DNA of 64,000 bases from Phlebopus portentosus (GCA_037892935.1 JAYXKI010000008.1:1488001-1552000), one strand, 5' to 3'. Counted from the first letter of the stretch, positions 1 to 13,065 are shown. Program-made: numbers and translations. Notes: generated by a model not told the origin, from the letters alone.

Positions 1-1890
1 GCAGTAGACTCGTCTATCATTGGAGTTGGTTGATATTTAGGACAAGAGCACTCGGATGAAAGGTGAAGGATCAATCATTTTGGTTCTATTAACTGGAATC
101 AGACCCAGGCATCGTATTTGCAGCCAAAAATCGAGTTATATAGTTTATTTCGAGCATTGCACGCAATGCAACTGTATCTCATCAGAGTCCAGAATCTAGT
201 AGTCAAAATGGACACAGAATACATCAAGGGGATGATCAACAATCCCAACCTGCAGCCCAATGCGACCATTAACAGATGAATCACAGGTATCCTTCTCTTC
301 AGTTTTAAGCTTAGACACATCCCAGCAGCCGATTTTTGATGTACCGATGGATTATCCAGATGAAGAGCAGCTGAAGAAGACCCCCCTCCAGATGAAACAT
401 ACGAAGACTGGGTAGATGAAACGTACGGTTTTGCGATAGAAGAGCCAGTTTCGACATACCAAGTAGTGCAACAGAGCAGAACACCTAGTGAAACAGCGAC
501 TGAGAACCTATTTTCTTCTACGGAATCCACAAGAAGGAAGGATAGCTGCTTAGATGATGTCACAAAGCTAATCACGCATCTCACACACCCAGACAATCTT
601 AGCGATAGTGGCTATGCGAAGCTAATCAGGTATGCAGCTGACTTCTTTGTGAAGGGAGGCCGTCTGTGGAGAAAGGTGCGGAATGGCTGGCACCAAGTCG
701 TAATAGAAGCAAAATGCAGATGGGACCTAGTTAAGCAAGCTCACAATGATCTAGAACACAAAGGAATTTTCTGCACTCAAATGCGACTGCTGGAGAGATT
801 TTGGTGGCCGTTGTTAGGACAGGACATGAAGTATTTTGTGCGCACCTGCCATGAGTGCCAGATACACCAGATGAAGAATATTCTTATCCCGCCAAATGTA
901 CCAGAGGTAGCCCCTCTGTTTCAATGCATCCATATTGACTCGAAGGTCATGCCGAAATCGAGTGGATTCTGGTATATCGTGCATGCGCGTTGTTCGCTAA
1001 CCGTGTATCTCAAATTTAGACTTCTTCGTGAAGAAACTGGTAAGACCGTAGGCCAGTCCATCTTCCAGAACCTCTTGTGTCGGTATGGAGCATGCCCCGA
1101 ACTTGTTACAGATAATGGCACACCATTCGTTGCCACGCTAGACTACTTGAAGATGCGGTATCACATCAACCACATTCAGATTTCATCATACAACTCACAC
1201 GCAAATAGATTAGTCGAACACAGACATTTTGACGTATAAGAAGCCTTGATTAAAGCTGCAGACGGTAATGACAAGCATTGGAGTGATCACGCTGACTCGG
1301 TATTTTGGGCTGAAAGAATCACGATCAACAGAGCAACTGGAATGTCCCCGTATTACATGGCCCATGGAGTTGAAGCGGTTTTGCCCTTCGACCTCGCAGA
1401 AGCAACATACCTAGCACTGCCACTCAATTTGCCAGTTACGACATCGGAACTCATCGTAATACATGCGAAACAACTCCAGAAATGTCCAGAAGAGTTGGAT
1501 CACGTTGCGAAACTTGTCATGAATGCAAGGCATGCATACGCAAAGCAGTTCACCAAGGTGGAGAAGCATAGAATCAAGGACTATGACTTTCAGCCAGGAA
1601 GCCTCATACTCCTGCGAAACACACATATCAAGATGGAACTCAATCATAAAATGACACCCTGCTATTTAGGCCCCTACATGGTAGTTCGACACACCCAAGG
1701 CGGATCGTATATTGTCACTGAACTTGATGAAGCAGTTTTGAAACTCCGAGTAGCAGCATTTCGCCTGGTTCTATACTTCCCGCATTTGCATTTGACCATC
1801 CTGGTGACCAAGCTCATTGGATTGGACAAAGATGATGACATACCCAAAATAGAAGATTCGCCAGAGAAATTCCCTGACGATGAGTCCTAA
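1..1890 (+). pseudogene. pol of E1: RNase H end, integrase, GPY/F module (broken)
   Basis: The translation matches the intact pol at 57528-59948: the end of RNase H and its tether, an H2C2 zinc-binding module around 730-880 (HNDLEHKG ... CHECQIHQ), an integrase core with Asp near 935 (HIDSKVM), Asp near 1112 (TDNGTPF) and the expected Glu region near 1210, and a GPY/F-like module near 1665 (YLGPYMVV). No chromodomain follows. Many in-frame stops replace Trp, Arg or Gln codons of the related copies (for example before 420 and at 1237-1239), so it is dead. The longest open pieces are 466-1239 and 1246-1890. The reading frame ends at 1890, facing the end of the antisense gene. Confidence 0.9.
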
Positions 1891-2347
1891 AATTCTGATT
1901 AAATCATTTATTTCCCTTCATATATGCTCCTTATTTATTTCCGATTCTCTCTCTCTGCCTCTGATCAATTCTAATCTTCCAATTCTCCTTCTATAGTTTC
2001 GTCTCTGCTAGCATGATCCACTATAGGATCTAACGCGTGTACTTTACTTAATACGCAGTTCCGCACGGTTTCGCCATTCAAAACAGTGGAACAATGGCGA
2101 AACACCTCAATTCACTTCGTATCAGTTTCCTTTCATCCTATTCCTTGAATTCTTTGATCTATTCTTCTAGTCTTCACTCAGTCTCGCTCGATCGCACAAA
2201 AATTCACAAAAACTGAAACAAAATCGTATAAATTAACTATAAAAACAACTATGTACAGTACAAGTTCTTTTTCTTTTTCTTTTGTCCTTTTCTTTTCTAT
2301 TTTACAAAAGTCCGACCAGGACATAGAGCATACACGATGATTATACT
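1891..2347. other. convergent 3' region between pol and antisense gene (E1)
   Basis: No coding potential. This 457-bp stretch separates two genes that point at each other. It is pyrimidine-rich on the + strand (CTTTTTCTTTTTC tracts near 2260-2300) and is homologous to 61080-61501 in E6. Transcripts from both sides probably terminate here and may overlap; no clear AATAAA was seen. Confidence 0.6.
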
Positions 2348-4638
2348 CTATTCCCGAGCCCTACCTTTCCCCTTCAACTGATGAACCCTCTCCACTTCCC
2401 CTCTATCTTCCTCTTCCTCATCTTCACCTTCCCCCGTCTTCACCCCAGCCAACTCGAGCAGCAGATGATGATCCGCGTGCACCTGCACAATGAGGATGCT
2501 GAATTCGTTCAGCATCCGGGATAGGACCTTGTCCCAGTGATCCATCCACACCAGTGCGAATTGCAGCTCAGATTCTCCGACCTCCCGCTGCAGAACTTCA
2601 TACTCGATGTGACCACCTACCGATCTGGCCGCCAGAGTCGTGACTTTTTGGCATTTTGCTTCCCAATTGCATGCCTCCCGAGCTGCCTTACACTTTGCGG
2701 CTACAGCCCTGCCCTTCATGGCTAGACTACAGCCCTTCACCTGCTACAAGCATGGAGTGCAGGTCCTCTGCAGAAGACCCACGCAATCACAGCCACACTT
2801 CTGGCACTGGTCACACGGGACCTGATGACGAACGCGCCCATCACTCAATCATTTGTCACCATCATCATTGTTGTTGTTGTTGTCATCATTATCATTGTCG
2901 TCACCACCAGAACCACCACCATTAGCTGGAATCCTAGAAGGACCAGCCTCAGGTTGAGAAGATGCTTGTCGTACCAGAGAAATGTGTTTCGACAGTTTCG
3001 TGCGGAACAGCAGCAGTACCACTATTGTTGTTGTTGTTGCTCATGGTATTGAGAGCCTGAATCTCTTCAAGGCTTGCGTCCGCCTCAAAAGGCTCATTCG
3101 CCTCTATTTCCACATCACTGATATCCATTCCGCTATCACCTGGACTCATGATAATGGAGTCTTCTCCCTGATGACCAGGAGGAGGACTCTCAGGACTTTC
3201 CTGAATCGCAGGAGTCTCCTCATCCATGTCCACCACTCCTCATCCGAGTCCACCACTTGCCGAACACTATGAATGCAGTGAGTCCCTGCATCCAGTTGTT
3301 GTTGCATGTTGGCCTCGATTTTGGCAGCCATCCGGGAGATTTCAGCACATTGAGCAGCGCGTTCCTCTTCTTCATGTCTTTCACTCTCGCAAAGCTCAAT
3401 CTCAAGCATTGTGGGTTCAAGTGAGGTTAAGGGCATAGAACGGCTAGCCCCTTCCAAACGTTCCACTCCAGTTTTGAGCGTTTTGACCAGTTCCGCAACT
3501 TCTCCATCCTCAATTGTTTCACCAGTTTTGACATGAAGAGGAGTGGAATCAACCTCCATTGGACTATCGACATCCTGAGGCAGCATTTGATGTTGCTGCT
3601 GTTGTTGTTATTGCAGAGGAAATTGTTCAGGCAGCATTGGTTGTTGCTGCTGTTGTTGTTGCAGTTGAGGGAGAGGTTGAGAAGGTTCAGACAGCACTTG
3701 TTGGGATCGCTGTTGTTGCTGTTGTTGTTGTTGCATTTCGGATTCCTGAGCACGAATGAGTTGATAGAGCTGATGACGAAGGATGGAATAGCTGTAGTAT
3801 TCCCAGAGGAGCTGGACCGTTCTCAATTTCACCTTGTTGATGTGAAGGATGTGCCCTGCATGAAGGTGTCGTTGCTCAATATCCTCCCAATACTCGAATG
3901 CTTGCTGTAGGAAGGATTAGATGGAGTTGATAGACAAGAAGAAGTACCTACATGACTCCGGACAGCTTCATCTCACGTGTAATCCATGTTGCCAGTAAAC
4001 CTCACCATGCGTTGGAACTTGGAGCTCTCCATTCTCACATTCTTGAGAGCCTTTTCGATGTCAGGGTGCAGTTTTGGGAACATTGGAGGGAATGATTGAC
4101 CCAAGAAGAACCCATGAGTCAAATCAAATGAGGCAGGTTGGAATGGAGCCCTGCATCTGTGGAAGAAAGCTCGTCGTTTGGTCTCCATCTTAGTGTAAAA
4201 TTCCCATCAATCATAGTACAGTGTCCATAGGAGAGCGTCCATGTCGCAGTAGTTGGAGTACGCCATCTCCGACCAGACTTCTTTTGTTCTTTTGGGATGG
4301 ACTTGCTCCAATGCTTCCTTCCGTGCCTGTTGAATTTCATTAACAAAATTCTTGATTAGAGTGCACAGTCTATGCACCGTGGTTGCCTTCCACCCATCCA
4401 TCAAAGACTCCATCACTGGATTTGTTAACCACCATACCATCATCGAACCTGTAGGCACAATCCATTCGACCAGTTTCATCTTTTCCAGCAGGATTACCGT
4501 TGTGATGCCATGGTCTAGTTCATCCATTGCTGACCTGGCCAAGGCAACATCTGTCTCGAATTTCATGACCGCTGCCTTCCAGTCGTCATCAGAGTTGATG
4601 GGTCCCACAAGCACGATAATTTCTTCGAAAGTGAACAT
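2348..4638 (-). pseudogene. antisense Q-rich Zn2Cys6 gene of family B (E1 copy)
   Basis: Read from 4638 (ATG, MFTFEEIIVLVGP) to a stop at 2348 on the strand opposite to pol. Parts in order: an N-terminal region of about 215 residues (4638-3980), a GT-AG intron region near 3910-3970, an EYW-rich segment, polyglutamine blocks (3735-3580), an acidic and Asn-rich middle, a cluster with the spacing CX2CX6CX7CX2CX6C (near 2830-2740; family Zn2Cys6), a basic helix and a Glu/Asp-rich tail ending KGKGRARE. The copy has a few stops, for example in the cluster and near 4207, but keeps frame over most of its length. The junction at about 2832 (gatgggcgcgttcgtc) is the uninterrupted form of the site where E9 entered E6. 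DNA binding is inferred from the cluster only. Confidence 0.75.
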
Positions 4639-4758
4639 GTTGGAGAATGAAGAAGAGATAACGGTGGAAGAAAATTTGGACACAACGCGTTATGCTTCAA
4701 AACTCCCATGCATCGAATTTGAGATGGGAGTGACCACGGACGGTCACTATTTCATGAA

Positions 4759-4767
4759 CCCAGGAGA
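4759..4767 (+). promoter_or_regulatory. polypurine tract of E1
   Basis: The purine-rich run CCAGGAGA abuts the TG that begins the 3' LTR. The same junction (LTR, then TCTCCCAG on the other strand) occurs at 36381/36382 and 50364/50365. By analogy with LTR elements it is the plus-strand primer. Confidence 0.55.
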
Positions 4768-6397
4768 TGAAGAGTAAGCCTGAAGCTTGGGAACGTATGG
4801 AATCGTTACAACCAGTTCCACGGGGTTCTGACTGGTTTCACTCAGTTTCGACTGGTTTCACTCGAATGAGTGGACTTAGCAAGAACGCCATAGTCCAGAT
4901 GGCACATGCACCATTCTTTGATCAGCCATCAAGGTGGGAGAATCACGGCATCGAGTTTGCACACGTCAATCACAAGTCTCCGGATCTCAGATCCGCATTC
5001 CAGACAAAGAGATTTGACCCTGCAACCTCGTCCTCAGTCCCTCTCCTTTGTAAAACCTTGCAGACTTACTTGTCAGGCTAGCCAAAGCCCTTCCAAGTTG
5101 TTTCCCCGAGTTTCGCTTCGTTCCGCTCAAAGAGATCCAGTTCCGAAGGTTTCACTCATATTCTGACCTTTCTATATGTGTCCTCTTTAATCCATTATGC
5201 TCTCGTTCCAGACATGCTCAGTATTGTTTCTTTAGACTTATGTGTCCCTTAAACCATTCATATGCACTCCTCTCCTTTGTAGATAGTGATATGCGTTCCC
5301 TTTTCTTTATGACATATGTTCTCTGACCAATGGGAGGCTCAGTCTTGGACATTTAGTATAAATATAGCACAACTCTCGTAGTAGAGGGACAGCTTAGTTG
5401 CAGCTTAGTTGGAGCTTAGCTAGGCAGTTCTTACATTGTCTCAAAGTCCCTTGTCCTCTAGTCTACTTGTTCGTAGTGGACTCTCTTGCCTCTATAGTCT
5501 AATATATGACATTTCATGTTCTGTACAGTCGATCGGTGATCTCTCTTCACAGTAGAGCTGTTCATACATTCGTATAGTTCGCAGTGATTGCATAAAGGCT
5601 TCTCTTACTTCTCTCACCCAAATCAAAACTTCCTTACGTGTTTCGAACTGTTTCGCCCAGTTTCACTTGTAACCCAGTTACTCTGCGTGCCACTTGCATT
5701 TGGTCTCGCAACACCTTCTCCTCTCCAGTGTCATTGGGAAAGGACACCATATCACCCCTTTCCTCCTGACATTCCTCTCCCCACTTCCTCAAGTTGTTGC
5801 CTGGCATTGTTCTGCATCATTTTGATTGGATATGGTCAGTTCCATCGTCCCACACATATTCTTCAATTCTCTCAGTCCCCCTCCATCATTGTTTTGCACC
5901 TCTATCTCTCGCATCACATTTTGACACACTCAGCAATTGTCCTTTGTCCATTGTATCGCATTTCAAATCATTACGCCATGTTCCGACACTTTAGACTATG
6001 AGTGAGATCAACTGCAGTCACTTACCAGTGTGTTAGCACAGTTGATTAATCACATTTGGGTTGGTGGTTCGACTAGTGTAGCTTAGTTAATTCAGTTCTT
6101 GTGCCTTGGATTAGTTGGCTGTAGTCCAGAGCTCGCAGCTGAGCTGGAGAGTCGATTTAGCCTTTGCACCACCACTGTCAATCTTGGAAGAAGTTCACCC
6201 TCGGAATTCTTCCTCGAGCACTTCCCTCACATCCCCCAGTTCTCACCAAGCCCTTCCATTGTATATCCCTATTTCCCTCCATTCCTTTGTGCCCTTAGCT
6301 CATGTGTAATTCTCTGCTGACTGCTTGAAGGTATTCTAGGGCAGCCCCCCAAACTATACACTCCCTGTCCAGCATCAGAACATCCACAGGAGTTTCA
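4768..6397 (+). repeat. 3' LTR of E1 (LTR B, 1630 bp)
   Basis: Begins TGAAGAGTAAG and ends CAGGAGTTTCA (TG...CA). The same sequence in reverse orientation is at 11434-13065 and 48756-50364. A TATA box, TATAAATA, lies at 5357-5364, so transcription (start of R) should begin around 5388-5395. The small open frames inside are not conserved genes. Confidence 0.9.
5357..5364 (+). promoter_or_regulatory. TATA box of LTR B
   Basis: TATAAATA within the LTR in element sense orientation, conserved in the other LTR B copies (rc near 12470 and 49790). It marks the U3/R boundary about 30 nt downstream. Confidence 0.6.
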
Positions 6398-8943
6398 GCA
6401 GTTAGCGAACAATGCGCATGCATGATATACTGGAATCCACTTGATTTTGGCATGACCTTCGAATCAATATGGATGCATTGAAACAGAGGGGCTACCTCTG
6501 GTACATTTGGTGGAATAAGAATATTCTTTGTCTGGCGTATCTGGCACTCATGGCAGGTGCGCACAAAATACTTCACATCCTGTCCTAAGGATGGCCACCA
6601 AAATCTCTCCAGCAGTCGCATTTGAGTGCAGAAAATTCCTTTGTGTTCTAGATCATTGTGAGCTTGCTTAACTAGGTCCCATCTGCGTTTCGCTTCTATT
6701 ACAACTTGGTGCTGGCCATTTCGCACTTTTCTCCACAGACGACCTCCCTTCACAAAGAAGTCAGCTGCATACCTGATTAGCTTTGCATAGCCACTATCGC
6801 TAAGATTGTCTGGGCATGTGAGATGCATGATTAGCTTTGTGATGTCATCTAAGTGGCTATCCTTCCTTCTCGTGGATTCCATAGAAGGAAACAGGTTTCC
6901 AGTCGCTGTTTTGCTAGGCGTTCCACTCTGTTGTGCTACTTGGTATGTTAAAACTGGCTCTTCTATCGCAAAACTGTACATTTCATCTACCCAGTCTTTG
7001 TACATTTCATCAGGAGGGGGGTCTTCTTTGGCTGCTCTTCATCTGGATAATCCATTGGTGCATCGGAAATCCACTGCTGGGATGTGTCTAAGCTTGAAAC
7101 TAAAGAGAAGGATACCTGTGATCCATCTGTTAATGGTCGCATTGGGCTGCAGGTCAGGATTGTTGATCATCCCCTTAATGTATGCTGCATCCATTTCAAC
7201 TACTAGATTCCGGACTCTGATGAGATACAGTCACATTGTGTGCAATGCTCAAAATAAGCTGTATAACTCAATTTTCAGCTGTGAATATGATGCTTGGGTC
7301 TGATTCCAGTTAATAGAACTGAAACAATTGATCCTTCGCCTTCCATCCGAGTGCTCTTGTCCTAAATACCAACCAACTCCAATAATAGATGAGTCTACTG
7401 CCAATATTACTTCGTTGTCTGATGCATAGTCGATTGCGCACAATGCTGGGCAAAGAATAACAGCTTGCTTTACTTTGTCCATTGCATTCTGTTCTTTGTC
7501 TGTCTACATGAAAATATGGTTCTTCCTTGTCATGTGGTATAACAGGCATGCAAGCTTCAAATAATCCCTGATGAAAATCTGAAGGACTCCTACCATTCCC
7601 AGAAATCCTCTGACTTCTATCAGCATTCTACATGGTGGCCAATCTCGTATCTTCTGCACTTTCGAATCATCTGGTTTGCATCCCTGGTATGTCAACTTGT
7701 GTCCAATGAATACTGCTGACTCCACACACGGAACCAACTTCTTCCCTGAAAACTTTCCTCCCACGGCCTTCATTTGTTGCAAAATTCTGTTCACATTGCA
7801 TATATGCTCATATACGAATCGACAAATCTCGGAGTTTCCCAGTATGGTCTCGTACAAACCATCTGGTAACTCGTATCACAATTTCAGACCTAAACCAGGT
7901 GCATTGTCTGTGAAAGGGTTCATAACATGCAGAATCTTGTCTTGAAGGATAAAGGCTACATTGTTATGCATAATCTGCAAGGAATTGGTGTATCCCATTG
8001 GTAGAACCATCATTCAAAATGTTCCCAAGGGTGTCTGGAATGTAGTAAGATCTCGTGAGTGTTTATCCAGCTTCCTTTGGTCGAATGCCACAAATAAATC
8101 CAACTCTGTGTAACAAGCTCATCCTCCACTGCTCTCCGCAATCATTTTGATGTTTGGTGGTACTGCTGAGTCCTTAACCATAACCGCATTAAGATCCTGT
8201 AAGTTGATAATGGATTGTAATGTTTCCTTCTCTTTGTTTACCAAGCAAAACCATCTGGATCGATACAACGAATTCGACAGTTCAATAACCCTATTGCAAA
8301 TCTTCTCTCGAATTAGTTCAAGGGCCTTATCATGAATTCCTGGGGGAATTGGAATACTCTTGTGCTGCCACAGTATATGCAATATTGTGAGAATGCGTAT
8401 CGGGTCAAAATACATCGGATTGAGTGTTCTGCGTTCAGATTTGGTCCATGCTAACGCTTCTTCCTGCAACATAATCAGATTCTTCACTAATAACCTCTCC
8501 ACCGGCCACAGAAAGGTATTCTCGTCAATCTTCAATGCCTCCATCCTTTTGGTGGTTACACGACCCATGGGTTCAAATGGTTTTGGTACAACTGGCATCT
8601 TGGGCATCCCTCTCAATGGATCTGGATGCTGCCTTCATACGATCCTGTATTCTTCTGGAAGGACTCCTGGGATTGGCCTGACTTTCTGTGCTACTTGTTT
8701 GTAAGCCATTACTGCTGCGTCTTCTTCTTCTGGGGTTTCTAAAACACATGAATGATATGACTGTTCTTCTTTGTCAGTAGTATAGCAACTCTTGTTTAAT
8801 AAATAAGGCAATTGTTGGTTGAAAAGAGATGGGATCATGTGTGAAATAAATTTGAAATCATAAGAAAATACCTGAACCGGCAATTGGTCACTATTATTAT
8901 TGTCTCACCAATGTCTCTCAATCAGTTCCTCGACACTTGCAGA
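6398..8943 (-). pseudogene. pol of E2 (family B), truncated in integrase
   Basis: Coding order on the minus strand: a pol N-terminal linker (8883-8635), an N-terminal RT segment (8616-8119), the RT palm with the YxDD position at 7914-7903, RNase H (7482-7050), the H2C2 module (near 6690-6540) and the start of the integrase core (HIDSKVM near 6465). The RT box reads F-T-D-N where E9 has Y-A-D-D, so the second catalytic Asp is Asn. Several stops and frameshifts are present. After ...RCSLT (about 6400) the frame runs into E1's LTR. Confidence 0.85.
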
Positions 8944-11430
8944 AAACCCTTTGGAAGTGGTCCTCGTGCAATTGTTCGAATTCTGGTGGCCACTTTGCTT
9001 TGCTTTCTGCAATCATTCGGGTCCATTAAGGTAATATGTTGGTCACCTGACATGTAATCCTTCATTTTGCACTCCATAATAGCAAAAAACAGTCTCTCCA
9101 GCCAAGCCTGGAAGGGAGCATTTGGAACTACTTGCACTTGGAGCGAAACGTCAATCCCAGCCATCGTGAACTTCGCGTTAGAAATCATGCCAATGGTAGA
9201 TGACCTAGCTGCGTCTGCTGTCTCAAGGATTATTCCTTTGTCCGGAGATAGGGGTATCTGAAGCTTCTCCCATACATCTTCATGGAGCAGACACACTACG
9301 GCTCCCTGGTCAAGCACACATTTGACTTCCAGAGTGTCTTCAATCAATGCGCTAATGGTCCTGAGGCATGGATGCCTCTGCAGCAATGCCTTGTCTACTG
9401 AACACCAGTATTTCTTCTGTCGAAAGCATTTCACCTGTTTCAACTTGTTCCAATGTGAAACGCCCAACTTACAATGTAAGTGAATCATCTATGACCTCAC
9501 CATATTTGACTTCTGCCGCATTGTATCTTTTTGCCATCGTCAACTCCTTCATCTGCTTCCTAACGTCTGGGGCAATCGAGAGGAGTTCACATTGACTGAT
9601 GGTGATAGGGGTATTGAGGGTATGAGTCAGAACGTTTGAGACTATGCTCAAGTCTTCTATTGGTATGACGTATTTATACTGGGGTTGTGATTTCTTGGTG
9701 ATGTCATCCTGCTGTGGTGACTGGAGTGACCTTGTCAAGGGCCGCGTGCCACTCGGTGGTGTGGGCTGCAGTTTTGCCTGCGCCTTCTTATAAGGCTGAA
9801 CTCTAGGGATCTCTATGCCATCGGGCTTCATTCTTTGTCCACCAGCTGCCTTCTTCTTCGCCTTGTTGATCAAAATCTCCAAATGTTCGATGTCATAGTT
9901 TTCCTGCTCGTCCTGATCTACTTCATCATGACTATATGCGTATGCTGGACCAGCTTGAGAGCTATATGTGGGTGTGACCGACTTGACCATCCCTACTGTG
10001 TGTGTCACTGGGGCTTTAGCATGAAAGCTATCAATTCGTTCTTTGAGATTGTTCCCCGGTAGTGACCTTGTAATGAGACCACCGTTTGGCAATACAATCC
10101 TTCCATCTGGGCTCCTAATGCACTTTCCAGCTTGGATGTACTCGAGAACCTTCATACACAATCGAATATAGTGTCCTGCTTTGCCGCAGAAGTTACAAAC
10201 TGGGTTCTACAGGGTTTTGCTATGTTCTACCCCTGGTCAATGCGGAACGTTCCCTTTGCTCAGGGCATTGAGCGTAACCTGAAAACTCTTCAACATATCC
10301 ATTACCTTGGCCAAATCTACTTCTTCTTTCTTTACGATACTTGTCGAAGCTTCTCTGGTAGCTGGGGGTGGAAAGTTACTGCTGAAACTGCCCACAATCT
10401 TTCCTCCCAGCATGAAAAACAAATGCTCGAGCACATCCTTAATCTTGTAGGGTGTAGATGAATCGTGGTCTGGTAGCTTGATCTCAATACAACAAATAAG
10501 TGCCTCTCTAAGGTCTCCTGTAATTCCCATCAGGAACATCTCGTCAGCTTGGGACTCCAAGATCTTTCCATTCATTATAAGATACTTAGAGCACCTGACG
10601 AATTCTCAATGATATTTGCCTAGGTTTTCTCAGTTCTTGATCCCTTTCTTTGCCCATTCTATGACCAAATGCTCCAGTTCTCCCTTGGAGTAGTGTTTCC
10701 CTGCTGTGAGACTCAGGTATAGAGCTATAATCTCTCTCTTCACCGTCTCCACATCAGGGTTTGGGTCATTAATCTCATTGGTAGTCTTCCAAAGTTCTGC
10801 AACGTTGGTCTTTGCATAGTACAAGAACTTCTGGACATGATCTCTATCATTCCACACGGCCTGTCTTGCAATCTCTGCAACGTCTTCGAAGAACCTAGAG
10901 AGTTCCTTTGGTTCTGAGCCATCAAACATAGGGGCATGTTTGTCTCCACGTGAGGGCGGTTGGTACGCCATTGCGGTTTGTCAATTTGTAAGTTGTTGTA
11001 ATATGTTAACATTTGCAGACAGATGAGCTATTATCGCTGCGTTGCTGGCTAAGATCTGTTGAGTTCCAGTAGGTAGTTGGTAATTGATAGGTGGGCTGGC
11101 TGTTCTGCTTGGTGATCCTGGGGTGGAAACTGGCACAGATGAGAGGTTGGGAAGTTCTGAATCGGCGATAGTAGATGAGGAATGATCTAGGGAATTGGTG
11201 TTGGAAGGAATGGCACTTACAGATTGTCGCAAGGGTGTTTTGCTGTGTTCTGCATTTTTCGTAGTGGAATGTAAGTTGCGATTGACAATCCTCGGCCTTC
11301 AAGTCGGCGGCAAAACCTGATGTTCTACAGGGACTCGAGTGGATTGGCTACGTGTAACTCGTCTGCTAGACGAACTTGGTGGGGGTATTCATAATAGTTG
11401 GACAGTGAAATCCCCCTCACCGTGGGCTCC
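8922..11430 (-). pseudogene. gag-protease of E2 (family B)
   Basis: The minus-strand frame pieces 11302-10981, 10971-10630, 10575-10237, 10161-9469 and 9488-8922 form one decayed gag. The capsid-like part (GDKHAPMFDGSEPKELSRFF near 10930) matches E9 gag. A CCHC-like knuckle region falls near 10200, and a retropepsin-like segment with VLDQGAVVCL lies near 9310. As in E9, the usual D-T/S-G triad is D-Q-G. The frame ends KGFLQVSRN with the stop at 8922. Frameshifts and stops make it non-functional. Confidence 0.8.
8943..8949 (-). promoter_or_regulatory. GGGTTTT slippery site, gag/pol of E2
   Basis: In gag frame the minus strand reads AAG GGT TTT CTG, i.e. the canonical X XXY YYZ heptamer G GGT TTT, 27 nt before the gag stop codon ends. 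The -1 frame runs into pol. The same heptamer is at 56355-56361 (E9) and 16829-16835 (E8). Confidence 0.7.
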
Positions 11431-11431
11431 A
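11421..11431 (-). promoter_or_regulatory. primer-binding site of E2
   Basis: On the minus strand, two bases (AG) after the CA end of the LTR, comes TGGAGCCCACG, starting with the TGG expected opposite a tRNA CCA end. E9 has TGGAGCCCCCGG at the same place. The tRNA species was not identified. Confidence 0.55.
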
Positions 11432-11433
11432 CT

Positions 11434-13065
11434 TGAAACTCCTGTGGACGTTCTGATGCCAGACAGGGAGTGTATAGTTCAAGGGACTGCCCTAGAATAC
11501 CTTCAAGTGGTCAGCAGAGAATTACACCTGAGCTAAGGGCACAAAGGAATGGAGGGAAATAGGGATATACAATGGAAGGGCTTGATGAGAACTGGGGGAT
11601 GTGAGGGAAGCGCTCAAGGAAGAATTCCGAGGGTGAACTTCTTCCAAGATTGATGGTGGCAGTGCAAAGGCTAAATCGACTCTCTGGCTCAGCTGCAAGC
11701 TCTGGACTAAAGCTGACTAACCCAAGGCACAAGAACTAAACTAACTAAGCTATGCTAGTCGAACCACCAACTTGAACGTGACTAATCGACTGTGCTAACA
11801 CACTGGTAAGCGACTGCAGTCGATCTCACTCATAGTCTAAAGTGTCAGAACATGGTGTAATGATTCGAAACACGATACGATGGACGAAGGACAATTGCTG
11901 AGTGTGTCGAAATATGATGCAAGGGATGGAGGTGCAAAATGATGATGGAGGGGGACTGAGAGAATTGAAGGATATGTGTGGGACGATGGAACCGACTATA
12001 TCCGATTGAAACGATGTGGAACAATGCCGGGCAATGACTTGAGGAAGTGGGGAGAGGAATGTCAGGAGAAAAGGGGTGATATGGTGTCCTTTCCTGACAA
12101 CAATAGAGAGGGGAAGGTGTTGCGAGACCAAATGCAAGTGGCATGCAGAGTAACTAGATTACAAGCAAAACCAGGCAAAACAGTTCGGAACACGTATGGA
12201 GGTTTCAATTCGGGTGAGAGAAGTAAGAGGAGCCTTTATACAATGACAGCAAACTATACGAACATATGAACGGCTCTACTGCAAAGAGAGATCACCGATC
12301 GACTGTACAGAACATGAAATGTCATATATTAGACTATAGAGACAAGAGAGTCCACTACGAACAAGTAGACTAGAGGATGAGGGACTTTGAGATGATGTGA
12401 GAACTGCCTAGCTAAGCTCCAACTAAGCTGCAACTAAGCTGTCCCTCTACTATGAGAGTTGTGCTATATTTATACTAAATGTCCAAGACTGAGCCTCCCA
12501 TTGGTCAGAGAACATACGTCATAAAGAAAAAGGGAATGCATATTGCTATCTACAAAGGAGAGGAGCACATATGAATGGTTTAAGGGACACATAAGTCAAA
12601 AGAAACAATGCTGAGCATGTCTGGAACGAGAGCATAATGGATTAAAGGGGACGCATATAGAAAGGTCAGAATATGAGCGAAACCTTCAGAACTGGATCTC
12701 TTTGAGTGGAATGAAGCGGAACTCGGGGAGATAACTTGGAAAGGCTTTGGCTAGCCTGACAAAGTAAGTCCATGAGGTTTTACAAAGGAGAAGGACTGAG
12801 GACGAGGTTGCAGGGTCAAATCTCTTTGTCTGGAATGCAGATCTGAGATCTGGAGACTTGTGATCAACATGTGCAAACTCGATGCCGTGATTCTCCCACC
12901 TTGATGGCTGAGCAAAGAATGGTGCACATGCCATCTGGACTATATCATTCTTGCTAAGTCCACTTGTTTGAGTGAAACCAGTCAAAACCGAGCAAAACCA
13001 GTCGGAACACTGCAGAACTGGTCGTAACGACTCCGTATGTTCCCAAGCTTCAGACTTACTCTTCA
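11434..13065 (-). repeat. 5' LTR of E2 (LTR B, 1632 bp)
   Basis: Reverse complement of the LTR at 4768-6397, with the same termini (TGAAACTCC at 11434, TCTTCA at 13065). Because E1 inserted into E2 in opposite orientation, the two LTRs look like inverted repeats around 6398-11433. They belong to two different elements. Confidence 0.9.

Larger units (their letters stand above)
1..6397 (+). mobile_element. LTR retrotransposon E1 (family B), 3' part
   Basis: This is the 3' two-thirds of a Ty3/gypsy-type element whose 5' LTR and gag lie before the window. In order it shows the end of pol on +, a convergent antisense gene on -, a short purine-rich tract and a 1630-bp 3' LTR starting TGAAGAGTAAG and ending GGAGTTTCA. 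Right after the LTR the sequence becomes the integrase gene of another element in opposite orientation (E2), so E1 inserted into E2. The same order is seen on the other strand in E6 (48756-64000), which shows that it is the native structure and not a chance junction. Confidence 0.85.
6398..13065 (-). mobile_element. LTR retrotransposon E2 (family B), 5' part
   Basis: Reads right to left: 5' LTR B (13065-11434), primer-binding site, gag, pol. It is cut inside the integrase core at 6398 by E1. Its own 5' LTR starts inside pol of E8 at 13065/13066. The missing half of pol, the antisense gene and the 3' LTR should lie left of the window, beyond E1. Confidence 0.85.

Noticed and set aside
4768..13065. 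1.63-kb inverted repeats around 6398-11433 looking like a giant TIR transposon
   Set aside because: They are the 3' LTR of E1 and the 5' LTR of E2, two elements in opposite orientation, with the primer site, gag and pol of E2 starting at 11433.
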